From the NCBI GenBank assembly GCA_964471755.1, contig CAYYJM010000172.1, positions 1 to 13,643 of the forward strand: a stretch of 13,643 bases of DNA, given 5' to 3'. The position numbers were made by a program, and so were the translations under genes. A model generated the notes under the pieces. It was not told the origin of the DNA, searched no databases, and worked only from the letters and a program-made list of their open reading frames with translations. The stretch comes from CAYYJM01 sp964471755. Lineage in GTDB: Bacteria > Planctomycetota > Planctomycetia > Gemmatales > Gemmataceae. Numbering within the stretch: position 1 is the first letter of the stretch; each line of letters begins with the position of its first letter. This document shows positions 7,402 through 13,643 of this stretch, one piece after another.

Positions 7402-7452
7402 GGCCCGGCGGCCGGTTCGTTCAGTTCCCCCATCGGACGAAAAGAGGATCGG

Positions 7453-9330
7453 ATGGCGACAGCCCAGCAATCGTCTCGGACTCCACGCGATGAGTACGCA
7501 CGTCGTCTTGAGGAGCGTGTCGAGGCGACCGGCCGACTCGCGCTTCGCGAGCGGCTCGTCGGCAATGGTCGGCTCGCCATCTTCTTCCTCGGCCTTGCCC
7601 TGGCCTACTTCATCTTCGGGCCGCGTTATCTGTCGGCCTGGTGGCTCGTCGTGCCTGGCGTGGCGTTCGTCGTGCTTCTGTTCATCCACGAGAAGGTCAC
7701 GCGGACCTGGTATCGCGCGGGACGGGCCGTCTCGTTCTATCGGCGTGGTCTCGCACGCCTCAACGAGCAGTGGATGGGCAAGGGCCAGCCCGGTCTGCGC
7801 TTTCAGAATGAGCATCACCCCTACTCGGCCGATCTCGATCTCTTCGGCACCGGCTCGCTGTTCGAGTTGCTCTGCACCGCCCGGACGCGAGCCGGCGAGG
7901 ACACGCTCGCGGCCTGGCTTCTCCAGCCGGCCGACCCGGACGAGATCCGCGCACGACAGGGGGCCGTGACGGAACTGCGCTCCCAGCTCGACCTGCGTGA
8001 GGATCTCGCCCTGCTGGGCGATGACGTGCCGGTCGGCGTGGATTTCGACGCCGTCGCCGCCTGGGGCGATGCTCCGCCGCTGCTCAAGCACTCCTGGCTG
8101 CGCTGGCCGCTGCTCGCGCTCGGCTCGCTGACGATGGTCTGTCTGCTCTACTGGATTCTGAGCTTCTTCCACCTGAGTAATCCGGATGCCGGCTACCTCG
8201 ATCCGAGCAGCCTGATCGGTAGCTTCTTCATCACCTGGGGGCCGATCCCGTTTCTGGTCCTGTGCCTGATCCAGGCCGCCATCGCCGGCTTCTTCTTCCC
8301 GGCCGTGATGCAGGTTCTGAGCGTCGTCGAGAAGCGCAGCCGCGACCTGGCCCTGCTCGCGAACGTTCTCGCCCGGCTGGAGCAGACGCAGTTCACCTCG
8401 CCCCGTCTGCGCCGCTTGCAGGAGATGCTCGAAGGACCGCATCACGAGAAGCCGTCGCAGCGCATCGCCGCCCTGGGCAATCTGCTTGATCTGCTCTCCT
8501 CACGCCGGAATCCGCTGTTCGCGCCGTTCGCACTGATTCTCATGTGGGGCACGCAGATGGCCCTGGCCCTGGAGGGCTGGCGGCGGCACTCCGGCAAGGA
8601 GATCCGCGACTGGCTCCACGCCGTCGGCGAATTCGAGGCCCTGTGTGCCCTGGCGACCTACGCCTTCGAGAACCCGACCGACCCGTTCCCGGATATCCTC
8701 ACCGGACCACCACGGATCGATGGCCGGGCTCTCGGTCATCCGCTTCTGCCTCGAGCGAAGTGTGTCCGGAACGATCTGACTCTGGGGCATCCGGTACATG
8801 TCCTGCTCGTCAGCGGCTCGAACATGTCCGGCAAGAGTACCTACCTGCGGACGATCGGCATCAACGTGGTGCTGGCTCTCGCCGGGGCTCCGGTTCGGGC
8901 CGAGTCGCTTCACCTGACACCGCTGGCCATCGGGGCGACGCTGCGCATCCAGGACTCGCTTCAGGAGGGCCGATCGCGCTTCTACGCGGAGCTGCTGCGA
9001 GTGCGCCAGGTCGTGGACCTGTCGCGTGGCGCGCTGCCGCTGCTGTTCCTGCTCGACGAGATTTTCTCCGGCACGAATTCCCACGATCGGCGTCAGGGAG
9101 CCGAGGCGGTCGTCCTGGGCCTGGTCAAGCGCGGATCGCTCGGCCTGGTGACGACGCACGATCTGACTCTGACGCGAATCGCCGACCAGCTCGGCGACGA
9201 GGCCCGGAACGTCCACTTTGCCGATCGCTTCGAGAATGGCGAGATGCACTTCGATTACAAGGTGCATGATGGCGTCGTGCAGAACAGCAACGCCATCGCG
9301 TTGATGCGGGCGGTGGGTCTGGAGGTGTGA
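7453..9330 (+). CDS. Membrane-anchored MutS-like ATPase (MutS domain V) without mismatch-recognition domain
   Basis: A 625-residue protein whose C-terminal third is a MutS-family ATPase. The Walker A is GSNMSGKST (455-463), the Walker B LLFLLDE (530-536) leads into IFSGTNS, and TTHD (567-570) supplies the family histidine. Unlike MutS it has about four hydrophobic segments, near 41-56, 62-79, 218-239 and 257-285, so it should sit in the inner membrane with the ATPase in the cytoplasm. Residues 290-410 resemble the MutS core/lever helices. The N-terminal mismatch-binding domain with its Phe-x-Glu motif is missing, and the protein is much shorter than the roughly 850 residues of MutS. Membrane MutS-like proteins of this kind are known in Bacteroidetes and Planctomycetes but have no settled role, so mismatch repair should not be assumed. 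GAGGA four bases before the ATG is a close ribosome site. It follows the paralogue pair and converges on the 9412-11913 gene. Confidence 0.9.
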   Translation: MATAQQSSRTPRDEYARRLEERVEATGRLALRERLVGNGRLAIFFLGLALAYFIFGPRYLSAWWLVVPGVAFVVLLFIHEKVTRTWYRAGRAVSFYRRGLARLNEQWMGKGQPGLRFQNEHHPYSADLDLFGTGSLFELLCTARTRAGEDTLAAWLLQPADPDEIRARQGAVTELRSQLDLREDLALLGDDVPVGVDFDAVAAWGDAPPLLKHSWLRWPLLALGSLTMVCLLYWILSFFHLSNPDAGYLDPSSLIGSFFITWGPIPFLVLCLIQAAIAGFFFPAVMQVLSVVEKRSRDLALLANVLARLEQTQFTSPRLRRLQEMLEGPHHEKPSQRIAALGNLLDLLSSRRNPLFAPFALILMWGTQMALALEGWRRHSGKEIRDWLHAVGEFEALCALATYAFENPTDPFPDILTGPPRIDGRALGHPLLPRAKCVRNDLTLGHPVHVLLVSGSNMSGKSTYLRTIGINVVLALAGAPVRAESLHLTPLAIGATLRIQDSLQEGRSRFYAELLRVRQVVDLSRGALPLLFLLDEIFSGTNSHDRRQGAEAVVLGLVKRGSLGLVTTHDLTLTRIADQLGDEARNVHFADRFENGEMHFDYKVHDGVVQNSNAIALMRAVGLEV

Positions 9331-9344
9331 ACGGAGCCCGCATT

Positions 9345-9401
9345 TGGAGCCCGCAGCGCAAGCAAGGGTATTCGTTTCCCTAGCTTGCGCTGCGGGCTCC
9401 A
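9345..9401. repeat. Inverted repeat D: 24-bp arms, one mismatch, GGAG foot, between convergent genes
   Basis: Arms 9345-9368 and 9378-9401 are reverse complements except at one position, around a 9-base loop. Each arm's outer end reads TGGAG, and GGAG is one of the two tetranucleotides that mark the foot of REP elements. The first ten bases of the foot (GGAGCCCGCA, 9346-9355) are repeated just outside at 9333-9342, and GGAGCAT-type partial copies flank the other side (9399-9412). It starts 14 bases after the MutS-like stop and ends ten bases before the stop of the convergent gene, so it could act on both transcripts. No long T-tract, though the loop has TTT. Confidence 0.93.
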
Positions 9402-9411
9402 TGCTCCATGC

Positions 9412-11913
9412 TCAATGCCGGAAGAGGAACTCCTTCGTGTTGATCAGCGCCCAGTGAATGTCCTCCCAGGCCTTGCGTTTGTCCTTGGCCCGAGCCAGGT
9501 GTTCCAGGCTGATCTTCACGTCCTCATCCGACGGCCGACGTGACAGCGTTGCCAGGTACAGATCATCGAGAATCTCGCGATCGCTCTTCTTCGCCGCGAT
9601 CAGCTTGCCGATGCGGTTCTGGGCCGAGCGCAACTTCTCGTTCACCGTCGGACCATTGATGAGTTGCAGGGCCTGGGCCAGGTTGCTGTCCCCCTCGCGT
9701 TCGCACTCGCAGGACAGCTCCCGGGCCGGCTGGCCGAACGTCTTCAGGAACGGATGGTTGATCTCGCCATCGGGAAGCTGGATCGCTCGTGTCCCGGCTG
9801 GCAGACCGGCGAACTTCTCCGGCACGTCGGTCACTGCACACAGTGCATCGAGCAGTTGCTCGGCCGACATCAACTTCGTGTAGGCGTGCGAGAAGTAGCG
9901 CGTGTCGTCTCGGTTCAGGTCGTTGGCCTGGGCACTGAGTTGATACGTCCGCGACAGCATGATCGTGCGGATGAGCTTCTTGACGTCGAACTTGCTGGCG
10001 GCGAAGTCCTTTGCCAGGGCGTCGAGCAGCTCATCGTTGGCCGACGGGTTCGAGTCGCGGAAATCGTCCACCGGATCGACGATGCCCTTGCCGAACAGAT
10101 GGAACCAGATGCGGTTCGCCACCGAACGGGTGAACATCAGGTTGTCCGGTGCGGTCGTCCACTCGGCCAGGGCGACGCGGCGATCCTGGCCCGGCGCGAT
10201 CGTCGGGATGGGGCCGCCCAGCGGCTTGGCCGGCATCGTCTTCCGGGTGCGCGGCTGGGTCACCTCGCCCGAGCGGGCGCTGTAGATGATCTCGCCGCCG
10301 GGCTGGTTCTTGGCCGGGCCGGGCTCCAGCGCGTCGGGTCGGTGCTTCACCTGGGCGAAGAAGGCCGCGAAGCTGTAGTAGTCGTCCTGCGTCCAGCGCT
10401 CGAACGGATGGTTGTGACACTTCGCGCACTGCAAGCGGATGCCGAAGAAGAGCTGGGCCGTCGTCTCGGCCAGGTTCTGCGGGTCGCGCGTGATCCGGTA
10501 GTAGCTCGCCGGCGGGTTGGCGAACGTGCTGCCGCTCGCCGTCAGCAGATCATCGACGACCTCGTTCCAGGGCCGATTCGACGCGATCTGCTCGCGCAGC
10601 CAGTCCTGGAAGACGTGAATGCCCTTGACTGTGAGGCCCTTCCGATTCGAGCGCAGGACGTCCGACCATTTCAGCGTCCAGAAGTAGCCGTATTCCGGTC
10701 GGTCGAGCAGGGCGTCGATCAGCTTCTCACGCTTGCGGGAATCCTTGTCCTCCAGGAAGGCGACCGTCTCGGCCGGCGTCGGCAGCGTGCCGATCAGGTC
10801 GAGGTAGGCCCGCCGCAGGAAGTCCTGATCGCTGCACAGGTCCGAGGGCGGAATGCTGAGCATCTTGAGCTTGGCGAAGACGTGCGTATCGACGTAGTTG
10901 GCCTCCGGCGGAGCCTTCCAGACGAAGTTGTCGCGTGGCTCCAGGTACATCAAGCGAACGGTGTCCAGTTCCATCAGGTAGCGGCAGAGGATTGCCACCT
11001 CGCCGGGGCCCTTGAACTCGACCAGGCCGTTCGCGTCCACGTCGGCGATGCCGGTATCGCTGGAGGAAAAGACGGTCAACCGGGTCACGTCGCGGACGCT
11101 GCCGTCGCTGAAGGTGCCGAGAACGGAGAGTTGCTGCCAGCGACCGGGAGCGCTCTGGACGCGCGAACCGGGCAGGATCTGGATCGACTTCACGGCTGGC
11201 AGATTGGCCGGATCGTCGCGAAGGCCCTCCTTCAGCCAGCTCGCGACGGTCCGGTGCGGCACGCTCCCCGTGGCCAGGCGCTGGCCGCCCTCGTGCGGAA
11301 TCCGGCCGAGCCCCTTCTGAAGCATCAGGCTCGCCTCGGGACTGAGCCGATCGCTGCGCCGACCGAGAACGTCGCGCGTCAGGGCGACGTAGTCCTCCTC
11401 GGGAGCGAAGCCGCGCAGACTCAGCTTGAAACCGTTTTTGCCGGACGGCGTCCCATGACAAGCGCCGGCATTGCATCCGGCGACGTTCAGCGAGGCGATC
11501 ACTTCATTGCGGAAGCTCACCGGCTGCGGCTGGTCGGCCTTCTGCACCTCGACCGGGATGCGCACTTCCAGAGTACCGGCCTTGATGAGCAGTTGCGTCG
11601 TCCCATTGGCCCTGGCTTGCAGGTAGCCGCCCGGCGACAGGGTGACGAGGGCCGGGTTCACGGCGGTGAACTCGACCAGTGGCGTCAGATCACGGATCAC
11701 CCCGCCGGCGTAGTGGCCGGTGACGACGACCTGCTGCGCCGCCCGGGAGCCGTTGAGGAGGATCCGCTCGGGCAGCACCTTGACGGTGGTCGGCTGACCG
11801 ACCAGGGCCTGGCGTTCGGCCGGAGTCTCGGGAACGCTCGCATTTGCGAGGGAGGCCAGCGGGATGAGAGCCGCGGCCAGGGTGAGCAACCAGCGGTTGG
11901 CAGGGTGAGTCAT
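9412..11913 (-). CDS. DUF1549/DUF1553 (PSCyt2/PSD1) secreted multidomain protein, second paralogue
   Basis: An 833-residue paralogue of the 1726-4194 gene with the same plan. It has a signal peptide (LLTLAAALIPLASLANA), an Ig-like Big_2-type domain at about 42-124 and a CX4CH haem motif CNAGACH (147-153). A second Ig-like region lies at about 242-324, DUF1549 at about 340-540 with CAKCHNHP (CXXCH at 496-500), and DUF1553 at about 578-833 ending EFLFRH. CEC (735-737) matches the CSC of the other copy. GGGAG eight bases before the ATG fixes the start. No DUF1501 partner lies beside it: upstream is a divergent unknown lipoprotein gene and downstream a convergent MutS-like gene. It therefore looks like a stand-alone copy. 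Sequence divergence from the first copy is large, so this is not a recent duplication. Confidence 0.93.
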   Translation of the reverse strand: MTHPANRWLLTLAAALIPLASLANASVPETPAERQALVGQPTTVKVLPERILLNGSRAAQQVVVTGHYAGGVIRDLTPLVEFTAVNPALVTLSPGGYLQARANGTTQLLIKAGTLEVRIPVEVQKADQPQPVSFRNEVIASLNVAGCNAGACHGTPSGKNGFKLSLRGFAPEEDYVALTRDVLGRRSDRLSPEASLMLQKGLGRIPHEGGQRLATGSVPHRTVASWLKEGLRDDPANLPAVKSIQILPGSRVQSAPGRWQQLSVLGTFSDGSVRDVTRLTVFSSSDTGIADVDANGLVEFKGPGEVAILCRYLMELDTVRLMYLEPRDNFVWKAPPEANYVDTHVFAKLKMLSIPPSDLCSDQDFLRRAYLDLIGTLPTPAETVAFLEDKDSRKREKLIDALLDRPEYGYFWTLKWSDVLRSNRKGLTVKGIHVFQDWLREQIASNRPWNEVVDDLLTASGSTFANPPASYYRITRDPQNLAETTAQLFFGIRLQCAKCHNHPFERWTQDDYYSFAAFFAQVKHRPDALEPGPAKNQPGGEIIYSARSGEVTQPRTRKTMPAKPLGGPIPTIAPGQDRRVALAEWTTAPDNLMFTRSVANRIWFHLFGKGIVDPVDDFRDSNPSANDELLDALAKDFAASKFDVKKLIRTIMLSRTYQLSAQANDLNRDDTRYFSHAYTKLMSAEQLLDALCAVTDVPEKFAGLPAGTRAIQLPDGEINHPFLKTFGQPARELSCECEREGDSNLAQALQLINGPTVNEKLRSAQNRIGKLIAAKKSDREILDDLYLATLSRRPSDEDVKISLEHLARAKDKRKAWEDIHWALINTKEFLFRH

Positions 11914-12142
11914 GCACTACACTCCCGGAGCCGACATCCGTCGGTGGGTTCAGGGACGACCGTATGGCAGTGGTAACAATGTAATCCCTCGACCGGAACC
12001 ATGCACGCGGAAAACGGGCCGATTGCCCTCATCTTTTCCGGCACGGCCGGCAAGGCTGACAAATGAAAGCTATGGTTGCCATGACGGCCCGAGCCGACTC
12101 CGGTTGTGCGGTCGTTTCATGAACTCGGGAGAGATGCCAACC
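11914..12142. other. Divergent intergenic region, 229 bp
   Basis: It separates the minus-strand DUF1549/DUF1553 gene from the plus-strand lipoprotein gene and so should hold promoters for both. I see no convincing -35/-10 pair. TGTAAT at 11980-11985 is a lone -10-like hexamer, and CTGACA at 12056-12061 a lone -35-like hexamer. A short stem, CCGGC (12038-12042) with GCCGG (12046-12050), is the only palindrome noted. No long inverted repeat of the A-D type is present. GGGAGAG at 12127-12133 is the ribosome site of the plus gene. Confidence 0.5.
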
Positions 12143-13643
12143 ATGCGGATGCACTTGCGCCTCGGGTTGTTCCTGGTGATCGTCAGTGGGGTCGGATGTG
12201 GTGCCCGGGCTCCGGTACCGTTGGGGCACGTGGACGACACCCAGGCTCGGCTTGGAACAGCGATCGAGATGAACCTGGCCCGGTTGCTGGAAACGGACCG
12301 CGCGACCCTGGCGAAGCAGGTCGCGCAGGTCCGTGACATCGCCCAGGCCCGGCGTGGTGCCCTGAATGCCAGGCCGCCACAGATGTGGTTCCTGCCGCGT
12401 CAGAACATCGCTGCGGACGTCTTGCTCCATCAGGCGGCGTTCTCGTCGGAGGCGGGCTTCTCCCTGCCGAGCTATCACGAGAACGGTCAGACAGATGCCG
12501 GCCTGGCCCTGCACTACGCCCGGCACGGCGACCTGGAAGCCGGCCGTAAGCTCGCCCCGGCCGATGATGCGAAGTTCGCCTCTCAACTCGCGGACCTTCG
12601 CACCGAGAAGAACTATCCGGTCGAGTGGACCCAGCTCGTCGTGGCGGCTCAGCACCTGGCCGAGTTGAAGCTTCTCGATGGCCTGATCGAGGGCGCGACT
12701 GAACTGGCCCTGATTCACCAGCAGTTGACGGAAGTCCTCGAAGCGAAGGCCCGAACCGGGCCGCTCGGGGCGCTGCTCCTGCCGATCGGCAAGCAGACGC
12801 TGGCCGACGCCGCCGCCGTCTGGCGCACACCGGGCCGACTCAAGACACTCCTGGCTGGCGAGATCGATACGGTTCTGCAAGGATGGGGTGAGATCCCCGT
12901 CCCGCAGCCGCTGCTCGTGCCCGGCGTACCGGCCGCCGCAGTGGAAGTGGTCTTCGGAATTCCTGCCCGTGGACACGGTGTCTCGATCGCCGAGGCCGAG
13001 GCCGTGGCTCGGGCCGTTGATCTGCTGGCACTGCCGGTCGCGCAGAAGGGAATCGAGGGTATCGTCGCCTTTCTGGACGAGAAGAGCCAACTCCGTGAGA
13101 TCCAGGTGAGCTACGCCGGCAAGATCGCTCAGAAGTATCCCGAGCCGCGCCACCTGGCCTGGCCGCTGGTCGAACGAGGCGGCGAGGGCAAGGTGCCGCC
13201 ACCGAAGGCTGCCCTGCCTCGTGCCGCGTTCAATGGCGGGCCGCTCATCTACGACGTCACGCTTATTCCGCGCAGCAACAGCCTCGGAGCGATCGTCCGC
13301 GTGCTGGACGGCAAGGCCGAGCCGCTGGTCGCCGCCCTGCCGGCCGAGCCCTTGCGGTTCGCGCCCTTGAATCTCGATCGAACCTTCGAGACGAACCGCT
13401 TGGCCCTGGACCGGAAGCAACCCCTCTCCAGCGGCCCGCGTCTGGTCGTGGACAAGGCGGCTCTCCTGGCGATGATCAACCAGCCGGTTCGTGATCCGCT
13501 GCCGGCCGAGGTGGTCCTGGAACGCGAGAAGGAATACGACGTCGTCCGCGCCCTGCACTTCCGCTGGAAGGCGAGCCAGAACGTCAACTTCGACGCCGGG
13601 TCACGCATCGCCGGCCCGCTCTGGGCAGCCTACGGCCCCTCGA
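12143..13643 (+). CDS. Probable lipoprotein of unknown family, C-terminus cut by window edge
   Basis: An open frame of 500 codons runs from ATG 12143 to the right edge with no stop. Residues 1-19 look like a lipoprotein signal: basic start (MRMHLR), hydrophobic LGLFLVIVSG, then GVGC with Cys at 19. The lipobox is imperfect because Gly replaces the usual Leu at -3. About 35-250 is mainly helical and rich in Leu, Ala and Gln. From about 255 the sequence becomes Pro-rich and more strand-like, with VYDVT-like patterns and repeated VVLERE/RVLDGK segments. There is no motif I recognise and no haem site. GGGAGAG nine bases upstream supports ATG 12143; the in-frame ATG at 12134 touches that site and is unlikely. 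It is transcribed away from the second DUF1549/DUF1553 gene, possibly sharing regulation. I assign no function. Confidence 0.8.
   Translation, partial: MRMHLRLGLFLVIVSGVGCGARAPVPLGHVDDTQARLGTAIEMNLARLLETDRATLAKQVAQVRDIAQARRGALNARPPQMWFLPRQNIAADVLLHQAAFSSEAGFSLPSYHENGQTDAGLALHYARHGDLEAGRKLAPADDAKFASQLADLRTEKNYPVEWTQLVVAAQHLAELKLLDGLIEGATELALIHQQLTEVLEAKARTGPLGALLLPIGKQTLADAAAVWRTPGRLKTLLAGEIDTVLQGWGEIPVPQPLLVPGVPAAAVEVVFGIPARGHGVSIAEAEAVARAVDLLALPVAQKGIEGIVAFLDEKSQLREIQVSYAGKIAQKYPEPRHLAWPLVERGGEGKVPPPKAALPRAAFNGGPLIYDVTLIPRSNSLGAIVRVLDGKAEPLVAALPAEPLRFAPLNLDRTFETNRLALDRKQPLSSGPRLVVDKAALLAMINQPVRDPLPAEVVLEREKEYDVVRALHFRWKASQNVNFDAGSRIAGPLWAAYGPS

Noticed and set aside
7402..7452. GC-rich stretch GGCCCGGCGGCCGG after the second exported-protein gene, as a fifth palindrome
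   Set aside because: Only short, overlapping self-complementarity; nothing like the 24-33 bp arms of the four repeats.
6562..8445. Open frame of 627 codons on the minus strand across the exported-protein and MutS-like genes
   Set aside because: It runs antisense through two recognisable genes and repeat C, is low-complexity in composition and shows no motif.
7453..9330. Calling this gene mutS or mutS2
   Set aside because: The mismatch-binding domain is absent, no Smr nuclease domain is present, and membrane segments replace the N-terminal domains.
9664..11976. Open frame of 770 codons on the plus strand, opposite the second DUF1549/DUF1553 gene
   Set aside because: Its translation is rich in Arg, Gly and Gln with no domain, signal peptide or motif, and it lies fully antisense to a clear 833-residue family member. 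Long antisense frames are expected in high-GC DNA.
12029..13558. Open frame of 509 codons on the minus strand at the right end
   Set aside because: The plus strand has an uninterrupted frame with ribosome site and lipoprotein signal; the minus frame is Gln/Arg/Asp-rich without features, typical of a shadow.

Overview
The window reads as a high-GC planctomycete chromosome, most likely of the Gemmataceae (Gemmata-like). The evidence is family content. It has a DUF1501 protein, two large DUF1549/DUF1553 (PSCyt2/PSD1) proteins with haem-binding motifs, and a cytochrome-WD40-PPC fusion, all families strongly enriched in Planctomycetes. Shine-Dalgarno sites are variable. Eight protein genes fill the window, two of them cut by its ends. 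No rRNA, tRNA, CRISPR array, transposase or phage gene was seen, and no gap exceeds 300 bases.

Layout. (1) 1-5636, minus strand: a three-gene array read right to left. It runs DUF1501 Tat-exported protein (5636-4299), DUF1549/DUF1553 multidomain cytochrome-like protein (4194-1726), then secreted cytochrome c/WD40/PPC protein (1593 to beyond the left edge). (2) 5637-5771: a divergent control region with a sigma70-like promoter for the minus array, a small palindrome in its spacer, and a weaker promoter candidate for the plus genes. (3) 5772-9330, plus strand: two tandem paralogous secreted proteins of unknown family (5772-6557 and 6637-7401), followed by a membrane-anchored MutS-like ATPase (7453-9330). 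(4) 9412-11913, minus: a second full-length DUF1549/DUF1553 protein with no DUF1501 partner in view. (5) 12143 to the right edge, plus: a probable lipoprotein of unknown family, divergent from (4).

The main structure not explained by genes is a set of four long inverted repeats (24-33 bp arms, short loops) at 1620-1701, 4214-4294, 6559-6621 and 9345-9401. Their sequences differ from one another, but each starts 1-24 bp after a stop codon and fills most of its intergenic gap. Two carry GTAG or GGAG at the outer foot, and two have arms that are themselves palindromic, the layout of REPIN (paired REP) elements. Neither of the two divergent, promoter-bearing gaps contains one. The set may represent several families of RAYT-mobilised or otherwise dispersed palindromes that have settled at gene 3' ends.

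How the genes may work together is mostly inference. The minus array looks like an exported redox or surface module: five c-type haem motifs occur across three proteins in the window, with a sulfatase-fold-like DUF1501 partner. The plus module pairs two exported unknown proteins with an inner-membrane MutS-like ATPase that lacks mismatch-recognition domains, so DNA repair is not the obvious role.
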